Of a DNA stretch of 25,350 nt, positions 7,548 to 14,231 are shown piece by piece (position 1 is the first letter of the stretch; each line of letters starts with the position of its first letter). This DNA is from CAZXFH01 sp964640055. GTDB lineage: Bacteria; Fidelibacterota; UBA2242; JAFGTP01. The notes under the pieces are model-generated. The model was not told the origin of the DNA. It worked only from the letters and a program-made list of their open reading frames with translations, and did no database searches. Position numbers and translations under genes: made by a program. Where the stretch lies: assembly GCA_964640055.1 (NCBI GenBank), contig CAZXFH010000045.1, positions 1 through 25,350 of the forward strand, in the 5' to 3' direction.

Positions 7548-7802
7548 TCAGATCGGCTTCCCGATTTTTCGACACAAACACTCTTTGATATGTTGTAACG
7601 AATCGCATTCTTTGTGGCAGATGAATTCGCCATCAACATACATTGCCGGATAAGGCGTTAATGGATATTCTCCGATCTCTTTAATATCCGTTACTTCGTC
7701 CACTGTGGCTTCAATTTACAGTTCATGAATGGTGTGTAAAATATTTTGAAGCATTTGCTGAAAATTAGGGTCTTTTTCAAGACCGATGATCTGAATTTTC
7801 AT
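7548..7802 (-). pseudogene. Broken thioredoxin-like protein gene (in-frame stop, CxxC lost)
   Basis: An 85-codon frame from ATG 7800-7802 to TGA 7548-7550 reads MKIQIIGLEKDPNFQQMLQN then hits a TAA at codon 29 (7716-7718), and continues IEATVDEVTDIKEIGEYPLT and PYPAMYVDGEFIC. Reading through the TAA gives a protein colinear with the small thioredoxin at 11158-11391 (EYEIEKVTDINDIMNFGVMM, TPGLSVDGEVKV). The CPKC active site of the paralogue is replaced by LEKDP. In contrast, the C-terminus has gained four cysteines (CHKEC and ECLC). Loss of the active site and the nonsense codon point to a decaying duplicate. A single-base sequencing error at the stop cannot be excluded. Confidence 0.75.
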
Positions 7803-7867
7803 GGCGCTTCCCATGATTTATATCTTAATAGATATTTACCTCGAGTTTTATCAGGGAACGATCCATC

Positions 7868-8968
7868 TTAATTATCTGAGCACTTGTCTAAGTGACATTC
7901 CTGGAACAGATGGCAATACTTCTTACTGATGGCCACCAGCATCAGCATGATCGGGACTTCGATCAGCACGCCGACGACGGTCGCCAGGGCCGCTCCGGAG
8001 GAAAGCCCGAAGAGCATCGTAGCTGTGGCAATCGCCACTTCGAAATGATTGGAGGCGCCGATCATGGATGCCGGCGCGGCGTCTTCATAGGAGAGCTTCA
8101 GCCAGCGGGAAAACAGAAAATAGCCAATACTGTAAATGAAAATTGTCTGAATGAAAAGGGGAATCGCAATCCAGAAAATCGTCAATGGATTTCTCACGAT
8201 GATCTCGCCTTTAAACGAAAAGAGCAGAATCAGCGTCACCAGCAGTGCCATGGTGCTGACCGGTGTGAGAAAGTGAATGAATTTTTCATTGAACCAATCC
8301 AGACCTTTGGACTGAATGATCCATCTGCGGGAAAAGTAACCGGCAATCAGCGGCAGAGCCACATAAATACCAACGGACAACAGAATTGTCTGCCAGGGAA
8401 TCGGCATGGCGTTGACGCCAAGCAGAAATCCACCCAGTGGCGCGTAAAGTACCAACATGGTCAGCGAATTAAGGGCTACCATTACTAAAGTAAGCCCGTC
8501 ATTGCCTCGGGCCAGATAGCTCCACATGAGGACCATGGCGGTACAGGGAGCGATACCTAGGAGAATTGCGCCGGAAATATAACTGCGCCAGAGTTCAACC
8601 TCCTGACCGGTTTTGATGATTTCGGTGCCAGGCAGGAATTTTTTGAACAGTATTCCGAGAAAAAGATAGGCAAAAAGATACATGGTAAAAGGTTTAATTG
8701 CCCAATTGACAATCAGTGTCATCGCAACCGGTTTAGGCGTTTTGGCGGCTTTGACCACTTCGGCGAAATCGATTTTCACCATGATCGGGTACATCATAAA
8801 GAACAGACAGATGGCGATGGGAATCGAGACCTGATAGACCGACATGGCATCCAGTTTAATAGCGACGCCGGGCGCGATTTTACCCAGCAGAATCCCGACG
8901 GCAATGCATAGCAGAATCCAAAGGGTCAGGTACTTTTCAAAGATGTTCAGTTTTTTTTCAGCAGTCAT
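7868..8968 (-). CDS. acr3: Arsenite efflux permease ACR3
   Basis: Exports arsenite (in some members also antimonite) from the cytoplasm using the proton motive force. The product of about 366 aa has roughly ten hydrophobic segments and the family hallmarks: FFMMYPIMVKIDF near residue 60, NWAIKPFTMYLFA near 90, the conserved Cys142 in GIAPCTAMVLMWSYLARGND, and the C-terminal ASNHFEVAIATA and VEVP-like LIEVPIMLML motifs. The ATG at 8966-8968 has a perfect AGGAGG site (8973-8978). An upstream in-frame start at 9040 would overlap the CcdA gene and is rejected. The C-terminus is slightly extended and Cys/His-bearing (CHLFQECHLDKC), which is unusual. This is the clearest evidence that the run handles arsenic. 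Confidence 0.97.
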   Translation of the reverse strand: MTAEKKLNIFEKYLTLWILLCIAVGILLGKIAPGVAIKLDAMSVYQVSIPIAICLFFMMYPIMVKIDFAEVVKAAKTPKPVAMTLIVNWAIKPFTMYLFAYLFLGILFKKFLPGTEIIKTGQEVELWRSYISGAILLGIAPCTAMVLMWSYLARGNDGLTLVMVALNSLTMLVLYAPLGGFLLGVNAMPIPWQTILLSVGIYVALPLIAGYFSRRWIIQSKGLDWFNEKFIHFLTPVSTMALLVTLILLFSFKGEIIVRNPLTIFWIAIPLFIQTIFIYSIGYFLFSRWLKLSYEDAAPASMIGASNHFEVAIATATMLFGLSSGAALATVVGVLIEVPIMLMLVAISKKYCHLFQECHLDKCSDN

Positions 8969-8976
8969 AAAGCCTC

Positions 8977-9675
8977 CTAACTCATTATTAAGTAGATGCC
9001 GCCTAAGATGACCAAGACGCCACAAACTTTTTTCAGCCATTGGGCGCCTTTGGATTCGGCGCTCCAGTTGAGATACTTCTGCAATATTTCGGTAAAAGTG
9101 CCCGCCAGGACAATGACGGAGCAGTGTCCAACTCCGTAAAAAATCAGCAACAGGATGCTGAATAACAGTTTTGTGCCGGCAGTGCTCAGGACAATTGCCA
9201 GAATTGGCGCCATATAGGCAAAGGTGCAGGGACCGAGTGCAACGCCGAAAATTAATCCCAGAATGAACGCCGCCAGGAAGCCGCGTTTCCTGACTTTTGA
9301 CGGATCGGGCGCCGAGAAGAAATTCAGAGAAATCACATCCAACAGATAGAGTCCGACCAGAAAGAAGATGACTGCCACAAAATAATTTCCAAAGCGCCCG
9401 ACGTCACCCAGCATGCGCCCCAGTAATCCGGTGATGACGCCGATCAGGGCAATGGTAATCAGAATGCCGGTGGAAAACAGCAGGGAAAGCCAGAACGCCC
9501 GACGGGTGGTGACATTGCCCTGGCCGTTGATAAACCCGATAATCAACGGAATGCTGGACAGATGGCAGGGACTTAGCAGGATGCTCAGAATACCCCAGGC
9601 AAAAGCGGTCAGCAGGGCGATCAGCGGGGTACCATACAACGCCTGGGAAAGGGTATTGAATATATTTTCAATCAA
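8977..9675 (-). CDS. CcdA/DsbD-type transmembrane thiol-disulfide electron carrier
   Basis: A 232-aa inner-membrane protein with six to seven hydrophobic segments that passes reducing equivalents from cytoplasmic thioredoxin to periplasmic thiol proteins. The two redox-active cysteines are evident: C37 in LSPCHLSSIPLIIG and C150 in LGPCTFAYMAPILA, related motifs in the two inverted halves. The start is a TTG (9673-9675) with AAGGAG seven bases upstream. It overlaps the preceding gene's stop by eight bases, and the stop lies in the ribosome site of acr3. It is flanked by two exported thioredoxin-like proteins, its probable partners. A role in cytochrome c maturation is less likely here because no other maturation genes are present. 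Confidence 0.93.
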   Translation of the reverse strand: MIENIFNTLSQALYGTPLIALLTAFAWGILSILLSPCHLSSIPLIIGFINGQGNVTTRRAFWLSLLFSTGILITIALIGVITGLLGRMLGDVGRFGNYFVAVIFFLVGLYLLDVISLNFFSAPDPSKVRKRGFLAAFILGLIFGVALGPCTFAYMAPILAIVLSTAGTKLLFSILLLIFYGVGHCSVIVLAGTFTEILQKYLNWSAESKGAQWLKKVCGVLVILGGIYLIMS

Positions 9676-10099
9676 GATCTGACTCCTTATTGTAAACCAG
9701 CATAAAATCCGCCAAACCCCGCTGGAATCGCAGGGTGTCTAATAAAAATGAACTTTCATAAAAGAAGATATTATCACAGGATTTTAACATCAAAATCGGC
9801 AAAAACTGTTCGCTTGAATTTGCCATCAGAGAATCAACGGTGCCGGGTTCGCTGGAATAATCAAAATGCCGGTACCGGATAAGCAAAGTATCGATAACGT
9901 TCTTGTGAATCTTCTTTTCGATAAATTCTGCAAATTCCTCATTCCGTTCGCGCACGCATTGACAGGCTTGACTGTCATAAAGAAAAATCAGGCAACCCTT
10001 CTGCGGTTGGTCGTGTGATCCGGATGATGAACCAGGCATAAATGCCGTACTCATCATGAGATAGACGGCAACTGGAAACAGGAGTGATTTCCGCTTCAC
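9668..10099 (-). CDS. Exported thioredoxin-like protein with Cys-x-Cys (possibly ArsF-like)
   Basis: A 143-aa protein with an N-terminal signal (MKRKSLLFPVAVYLMMSTAF). The mature part begins with a hydrophobic strand (GCLIFLYDSQ), then AC46-Q-C48-VRERNEEF at the place where thioredoxins carry CxxC. A predicted cis-proline strand (QFLPILMLKSCDNIFFYE) follows. It thus resembles thioredoxin-fold proteins of the ArsF-annotated family found beside CcdA in Bacteroidota arsenic operons, but with CxC and not CxxC. Assignment to that family is tentative. Start 10099 overlaps the upstream thioredoxin stop by four bases (ATGA), and the stop overlaps the CcdA gene. It is probably a periplasmic partner of CcdA. 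Confidence 0.78.
   Translation of the reverse strand: MKRKSLLFPVAVYLMMSTAFMPGSSSGSHDQPQKGCLIFLYDSQACQCVRERNEEFAEFIEKKIHKNVIDTLLIRYRHFDYSSEPGTVDSLMANSSEQFLPILMLKSCDNIFFYESSFLLDTLRFQRGLADFMLVYNKESDLD
9683..9688 (-). promoter_or_regulatory. Ribosome binding site deciding the TTG start of the CcdA-type gene
   Basis: AAGGAG on the minus strand stands seven bases before TTG 9673-9675, inside the 3' end of the preceding gene. No ATG would give the full first hydrophobic segment, so this supports the TTG start. Confidence 0.55.
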
Positions 10100-10545
10100 T
10101 GAACACCTTTTGATTGCAGCAGCTTTTCGATTTCCGCTAGCGGGAAAAAGCCCTCATGCCGGAAAAATTCCCGGCCTTCGGCATCAAGAAAGACCTGGGT
10201 TGGAATCACACGGATATTATATTGTCGGGCATAAGGTTGTCCTTCTTTAGTCCAGACATCATGAAAAACAACCTTGACCTGCTCTGGATATTTTTCCTCA
10301 ATCTCTTTCATGATCGGCTGCATTTGCCGACAGGGGATACAGTTAACCGATCCCAGTTCGATAAAAGTGACCAGTAGAGAATCCGATTTACTGTTCTTTT
10401 GCACATGTGAGGAAGTATCCGAAACGGTTGTCTGTTTTTCTGTTTTTGCGGCGGATGTCTCTTCGTTATTCTGGGCAGAGCAGCTGACTTGCATTAACAG
10501 TAAAACAGAAAAAAGAGGATAAACGATTTGACACTTTTTAATCAT
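10096..10545 (-). CDS. Periplasmic thioredoxin-family lipoprotein
   Basis: A 149-aa exported thioredoxin. ATG 10543-10545 follows AAGGAG and gives a lipoprotein signal (MIKKCQIVYPLFSVLLLMQV then S-C22). A Ser/Thr/Lys-rich linker of about 35 residues follows, then the thioredoxin domain: strand SLLVTFIELG, active site C69-I-P-C72, an acidic helix (MKEIEEKYPEQVKV), the YNIRVIPTQVFLDAEG cis-proline strand, and a final helix. The Trp normally preceding the CxxC is replaced (VNCIPC). It is tethered to a membrane on the periplasmic side and could accept electrons from the CcdA-type carrier. A possible target is the neighbouring CxC protein or oxidised metalloid species; the target is inferred. Confidence 0.92.
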   Translation of the reverse strand: MIKKCQIVYPLFSVLLLMQVSCSAQNNEETSAAKTEKQTTVSDTSSHVQKNSKSDSLLVTFIELGSVNCIPCRQMQPIMKEIEEKYPEQVKVVFHDVWTKEGQPYARQYNIRVIPTQVFLDAEGREFFRHEGFFPLAEIEKLLQSKGVQ

Positions 10546-10579
10546 ATTATTTCTCCTTGTAATTGATTCAATATTCAGG

Positions 10580-10996
10580 TTAACAAGCGTCGCATTCACA
10601 ACCGGTCCCTGTCCGCGGCAAGTTTGATTTCACCGTTCCCGGTGATTCATTGAAGATCCGCTCTGTGATCTCATTGACGATTTTGTCATCTGCCGGCGTC
10701 TTCCCTTTTTTCAGCCCCATATCCGCCAGCACATAATGCGTAATCTTCGCATCGATATGTTCCATTGTTTTCCGTGCGCACGCCACGGGACAGCCGTCGA
10801 TCACAATGTTTTCAACCTCGCCCTGAGCCGATGCGATAAATCCTGACACATGGCCACCTACTCCAGCCAGGCATGAAGGCTTTGCGAATCCTTTTTTTAC
10901 CAGCCGTCTCGCAACACGGTCCGCAATTTCGCCCACATCGGCCCCTCCGCTGCAGGCATACACGAGCCGGTTTCCGCTACCACAGCATTCTTTCAT
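10580..10996 (-). CDS. DGC-domain putative zinc-binding protein with Cys-rich tail
   Basis: A 138-aa protein of the DGC domain family (PF08859). Visible motifs are YACSGGADVGEIADRVARRL near the N-terminus (C15), CLAGVGG (C42), and the name-giving D67-G68-C69 followed by PVACARK (C73). Cysteines C4 and C5 precede the domain, and the extreme C-terminus is TGCECDAC, a cluster of three Cys not part of the core domain. Such proteins are small, cytoplasmic and presumed to bind zinc or another soft metal; a biochemical role is not established. The ATG (10994-10996) has AGGAG overlapping the end of the zinc-ribbon gene. The position between two thiol proteins suggests metal or metalloid sequestration or delivery, an inference. 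Confidence 0.88.
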   Translation of the reverse strand: MKECCGSGNRLVYACSGGADVGEIADRVARRLVKKGFAKPSCLAGVGGHVSGFIASAQGEVENIVIDGCPVACARKTMEHIDAKITHYVLADMGLKKGKTPADDKIVNEITERIFNESPGTVKSNLPRTGTGCECDAC

Positions 10997-10999
10997 GAC

Positions 11000-11155
11000 T
11001 CAACTCCTATTATACAGTTTATTCCAGCAATCCGAACAGACCGGTCCCTGCCGGTATGAACAGCACGTTTTCAAACGTAAATGCCGGACTTCGGATGCCG
11101 GAACCTTCTTGCCGCAGGCATCGCATTTAACCGTTTTGTTGCTTGATAAGTCCAT
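11000..11155 (-). CDS. 51-aa zinc-ribbon-like small protein
   Basis: A very small gene fitting exactly between its neighbours: ATG 11153-11155, two bases after the thioredoxin stop, and TGA 11000-11002, three bases before the DGC gene. The protein begins MDLSSNKTVKCDACGKKVPA and ends GPVCSDCWNKLYNRS, with CxxC pairs at C11/C14 and C40/C43 plus a C31-C32 pair between. The two CxxC knuckles are typical of a zinc ribbon. The exact fit in the run, a coding-like amino-acid composition and cysteine spacing argue that it is real. Function is unknown; it could bind zinc or a metalloid, or interact with the adjacent DGC protein. Confidence 0.75.
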   Translation of the reverse strand: MDLSSNKTVKCDACGKKVPASEVRHLRLKTCCSYRQGPVCSDCWNKLYNRS

Positions 11156-11157
11156 GG

Positions 11158-11391
11158 CTATTCCAACATTTTTTTAATTTCTTCCACATTCGGAATTTTT
11201 CCCGCCACTTTCACTTCACCATCCACAGACAGGCCCGGCGTCATCATCACGCCGAAGTTCATAATGTCATTGATGTCCGTCACTTTTTCGATTTCATATT
11301 CGATGCTCAGCTCTTGCGCTGCCTGTTCGGTCAGCTCGGTGAGCTTTTTGCACTTGGGGCAGCCTGTGCCCAAAATTTGCAATTTTTTCAT
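11158..11391 (-). CDS. Small cytoplasmic thioredoxin (MTH895-like), CPKC
   Basis: A 77-aa thioredoxin-fold protein of the short family typified by the archaeal MTH895 protein. The active site C11-P-K-C14 lies in KLQILGTGCPKCKKLTELTE. The central strand contains VTDINDIMNFGVMMTPGLSV with the cis-proline, and the protein ends with GKIPNVEEIKKMLE. There is no signal peptide, so it is cytoplasmic. The ATG at 11389-11391 has AGGAG eight bases upstream. Such proteins are often encoded next to ArsP/DUF318 permeases and ArsR regulators, as here. The likely role is reducing a thiol or metalloid substrate for the permease or supplying electrons to the CcdA carrier (inference). Confidence 0.93.
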   Translation of the reverse strand: MKKLQILGTGCPKCKKLTELTEQAAQELSIEYEIEKVTDINDIMNFGVMMTPGLSVDGEVKVAGKIPNVEEIKKMLE

Positions 11392-11401
11392 AAGTTTTCT
11401 C

Positions 11402-12703
11402 CTAAAAAAATGTACCGAAAATAAGTCCGCTAATTGTGGCCATTACAACCACCAGTGAGACAAATACGATTGTTTTTTGAGTTCCGACCACGCTGCGGAT
11501 CACCAGCATGTTTGGTAGCGAAAGGGCTGGACCGGCCAGTAAAAGTGCCAAAGCCGGACCTGGGCCCATACCATTAGCGATCAAACCTTGCAGGATGGGA
11601 ACCTCAGTAAGGGTGGCGAAATACATAAAGGCCCCGGCAATCGAAGCAAAGAAATTCGAAAAAAGAGAATTGCCACCAACCAAACCGGAAATCCAGCGGT
11701 TGGGAATGATGCCTTGCCCGTCTTCCGGACCGCCCAGCAAAAATCCGGCAATCAAGACTCCCATTGCAAGTAGCGGCAGAATCTGTTTTGCAAACCCCCA
11801 GCTGGCCGACATCCACTCAGAAGGCTCGCCTTCATTCAGAGACAAAACAACGCTCAGTCCGATAATAGCTGCCACAAACGCGATCACTGGTTGCGCCGGA
11901 AATGATATCGCCAGGATAATCACGGGTAGAGCAATAAGCAGCACCTGGAAAACTTTTATTTTAATGATATAAATCAGTGAAAACGCCAGCCCAATCCCGA
12001 AAATTCCGGTGAGCAGCCATTTATTGATAAAAATGAAATGCCATATCCCCGTATCCGCATCGGTTTTGCCCCAATTGACAAACACCAGAATTAATACAAA
12101 AGTGAAGAAATGGATGGCAGTTTGCCAAAACGGACGGGTTTCCTCCGGTTCAGGCATGGCCAGCTGAGCTTCGGATTTAGAGTATTCCTCTTTACGGTAA
12201 ATCAAATGCATCAGAAAACCAATAATAACACTGAAAACCACTGCCCCGACGACTCGGGCGATGCCAAGTTCTGCACCCAGAATCCGCGCCGTCAGAATGA
12301 TTGCCAGAATATTGATCGCCGGGCCGCTGTAAAGAAAAGCAATCGCCGGTCCCAAACCGGCACCCCGTTTGTAAATCCCGGAGAAAAGCGGTAAGACCGT
12401 ACAGGAACAGACCGCCAGAATCGTTCCCGAAACCGAGGCCACAGCGTAGGCGATCCATTTTTTTGCAGTGGCGCCAAGATACTTGACAACGGCATTCTGA
12501 CTGACAAATACCGAAATCACACCGGCAATGAAAAACGCCGGAACGAGACAAAGCAGCACATGCTCCCGGGCATACCATTTCGCCAGACTGAGTGCCTCAT
12601 AAATTGCCAGGGTGAAGCGGGAATTGCCGATCGGCAGATAAAAAGCCGCCAGAAATACAGCGATAATCCAGAGCAGTTTTTTATATTCATCTTTCCAGTT
12701 CAT
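11402..12703 (-). CDS. Full-length ArsP/YraQ-type permease
   Basis: A 433-aa integral membrane protein with eight to ten hydrophobic segments arranged as two related halves. The first half has the motif AVCSCTVLPLFSGIYKRGAG followed by GPAIAFLYSGPAINI. The second has FATLTEVPILQGLIANGMGP followed by PALALLLAGPALSLPN. The Cys pair CSC in the first half matches permeases implicated in export of organic or trivalent arsenicals (ArsP) and, in related groups, other metals. The gene follows arsR by 15 bases and precedes the small thioredoxin. The ribosome site upstream of ATG 12703 is weak. Transport class is firm; the substrate is inferred from the ArsR/ACR3 context. Confidence 0.92.
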   Translation of the reverse strand: MNWKDEYKKLLWIIAVFLAAFYLPIGNSRFTLAIYEALSLAKWYAREHVLLCLVPAFFIAGVISVFVSQNAVVKYLGATAKKWIAYAVASVSGTILAVCSCTVLPLFSGIYKRGAGLGPAIAFLYSGPAINILAIILTARILGAELGIARVVGAVVFSVIIGFLMHLIYRKEEYSKSEAQLAMPEPEETRPFWQTAIHFFTFVLILVFVNWGKTDADTGIWHFIFINKWLLTGIFGIGLAFSLIYIIKIKVFQVLLIALPVIILAISFPAQPVIAFVAAIIGLSVVLSLNEGEPSEWMSASWGFAKQILPLLAMGVLIAGFLLGGPEDGQGIIPNRWISGLVGGNSLFSNFFASIAGAFMYFATLTEVPILQGLIANGMGPGPALALLLAGPALSLPNMLVIRSVVGTQKTIVFVSLVVVMATISGLIFGTFF

Positions 12704-12718
12704 AGGTTTACTTTCGGA

Positions 12719-13054
12719 TTAAATTCCACACAGATCACGTCGATCAATATGTTTCAATTTTTCAAAATCCTGTTTGACAATTTCTTCGGATTTTAGCCAT
12801 TCCGAAATAATGGAGAAGAGCACGAGGGCTTTTTTTCCCGGCCGAAGGGTGTAGTTTACCCATTTACCATCTTTTACATAGTTGATAAAACCGGCCTCAC
12901 GCAGGATGGAGAGGTGCTTGGAAACCGTGGAGGTCGCCAGCTGCAAGGCTGCGGTCATTTCACAAACACAGAGCGGCTTGACTTCCAGCATTTTCAGCAT
13001 TCTAAGTCGGTTCTGATCGGAAAGTGCTTTAAAAAGTTGGGTGATTTCACACAT
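12719..13054 (-). CDS. arsR: ArsR-family metalloregulatory repressor
   Basis: A 111-aa winged-helix repressor of the ArsR/SmtB family. The recognition helix is seen in ALQLATSTVSKHLSILREAG, followed by the wing FINYVKDGKWVNYTL. The alpha-3 metal motif is PLC29-V-C31-EM, close to the arsenite-binding CVC motif of classical ArsR, with the third Cys of that motif missing. Another Cys (C109) lies in the C-terminal DRRDLCGI and could complete a three-thiolate site. The ATG at 13052-13054 follows GGGAG. It is the first gene of the minus-strand run; as a repressor it would release its operator when As(III) or Sb(III) binds. A palindromic candidate operator lies 27-42 bases upstream. Confidence 0.95.
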   Translation of the reverse strand: MCEITQLFKALSDQNRLRMLKMLEVKPLCVCEMTAALQLATSTVSKHLSILREAGFINYVKDGKWVNYTLRPGKKALVLFSIISEWLKSEEIVKQDFEKLKHIDRRDLCGI

Positions 13055-13080
13055 TTTGTCTCCCTTTTAAAAGGTGTCAC

Positions 13081-13096
13081 TTCGACAATTGGCGAA
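13081..13096. promoter_or_regulatory. Candidate ArsR operator palindrome
   Basis: TTCGACAATTGGCGAA is a near-perfect palindrome: 14 of 16 positions are symmetric (TTCG-x-CAATTG-x-CGAA). It lies just upstream of arsR and directly downstream of a promoter-like -10 element, a position where repressor binding would block transcription. A second, perfect palindrome, CCTTTTAAAAGG (13063-13074), lies closer to the arsR start but overlaps the ribosome site. Assignment as the operator is inference from position and symmetry. Confidence 0.5.
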
Positions 13097-13125
13097 ATAT
13101 AGTAATATATACCCCGCTTTGGCAA
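13096..13125 (-). promoter_or_regulatory. Candidate promoter of the arsR-led run
   Basis: On the minus strand TTGCCA (13120-13125) and TATATT (13096-13101) are separated by 18 bases, resembling sigma-70 -35 and -10 elements. The -10 touches the candidate operator. The DNA here is AT-rich, so chance matches are easy and the call is moderate. Confidence 0.4.
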
Positions 13126-13227
13126 GCAGAATTTTAACATTTATGCGGGTTCTCTGATAATTTTACTTTTTATTTCTATTACTAATAATTACTATTTACC
13201 AAAAAAGATATCCTTACCGAAAGGATA

Positions 13228-14214
13228 ATGACCATGCAAGAGATCAATTGGGGTATTCTGGGTACCGGTTTTATCGCCCGGAAATTCGCCCAAGCACTTA
13301 TCACGCTGCCCAACACCCAACTACTGGCCATTGGATCACGCCATCAACACAGCGCCCGGGAATTCGGGAAAAAATTTAAGGTGCCGCGGGTATATGCTTC
13401 ATATCACGAATTAGTTTCCGATCCGGATGTCGCTGTAGTTTATATCGCTACACCCCATCCATTCCATTGCCGGGATAGTCTGATGAGCCTGAAAAACGGC
13501 AAAGCCGTGCTCTGCGAAAAGCCTTTCACACTGAACGCCCAAGAAGCCCAAAGATTAATTAACCTGGCCCGTCAGAATCAACTGTTCCTTATGGAGGCCA
13601 TGTGGATCCGCTTCACACCTTTGCTACAGAAAATAAAGGGATTGGTACAGGCCGATAAAATCGGCGATGTGCGTCTGATCCAATCGGACTTTGGTTACCG
13701 TTTTCCCTGGCAACCGGAGCACCGGGCCCTGAATCCTCATTTGGGAGGTGGCGCCCTCCTGGATATGGGCATATATCCGATCTCTTTGACCTCTTTTATT
13801 ATGGAACAAGCCCCACAGACCATCCTGAGTAAAGCCCATCTCGGTGATACTACGATTGATGAGCAGGCAGCTATGCTTTTTCAGTATGAGCAGGGGCAAA
13901 TGGCTCTATTGAGTTGTGCGGTACGCACTCGCACCGCTCAGATAAGTTATATTTATGGCACTCAGGGCTATATCAAGATCTTTGGTCCCTGGTGGCAGTT
14001 AAAAAAAGCCCATCTGATAATCAACGACGATACAAAAATAATCGATGAACCCTTTCAGGGTAATGGTTATCAATATCAGGCAGTGGAAGTGAATCAATGT
14101 CTGCGCAGAGGTGCACAGGAGAGTGATACGATGCCGCTGGATGAAACGTTGGTCATTATGGAAACCATGGACAAGATCAGAAACCAATGGGGTTTTAAAT
14201 ATCCTATGGAGTGA
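13228..14214 (+). CDS. Gfo/Idh/MocA-family NAD(P)-dependent oxidoreductase
   Basis: A 328-aa dehydrogenase of the family that oxidises or reduces sugars, inositols and related diols. The N-terminal Rossmann motif is WGILGTGFIARKFAQ, and the conserved E97-K98-P99 occurs in AVLCEKPFTLN. This is followed by LMEAMWIRFTPLLQKIKGLV and the C-terminal beta-sheet domain with HLGGGALLDMGIYPISL. The ATG at 13228 has AAAGGA a few bases upstream; a second ATG two codons later is an alternative. The family match is firm, but the substrate cannot be told. It is divergent from arsR across 173 bases and convergent with the next gene (17-base gap), so it is probably a single-gene unit unrelated to arsenic. Confidence 0.95.
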   Translation: MTMQEINWGILGTGFIARKFAQALITLPNTQLLAIGSRHQHSAREFGKKFKVPRVYASYHELVSDPDVAVVYIATPHPFHCRDSLMSLKNGKAVLCEKPFTLNAQEAQRLINLARQNQLFLMEAMWIRFTPLLQKIKGLVQADKIGDVRLIQSDFGYRFPWQPEHRALNPHLGGGALLDMGIYPISLTSFIMEQAPQTILSKAHLGDTTIDEQAAMLFQYEQGQMALLSCAVRTRTAQISYIYGTQGYIKIFGPWWQLKKAHLIINDDTKIIDEPFQGNGYQYQAVEVNQCLRRGAQESDTMPLDETLVIMETMDKIRNQWGFKYPME

Positions 14215-14231
14215 TATTCTATATACCGTCC

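Noticed and set aside
7716..7718. Programmed stop-codon recoding in the thioredoxin-like gene
   Set aside because: The stop is TAA, not the TGA used for selenocysteine, and the active-site Cys pair is gone. Decay or a sequencing error is simpler.
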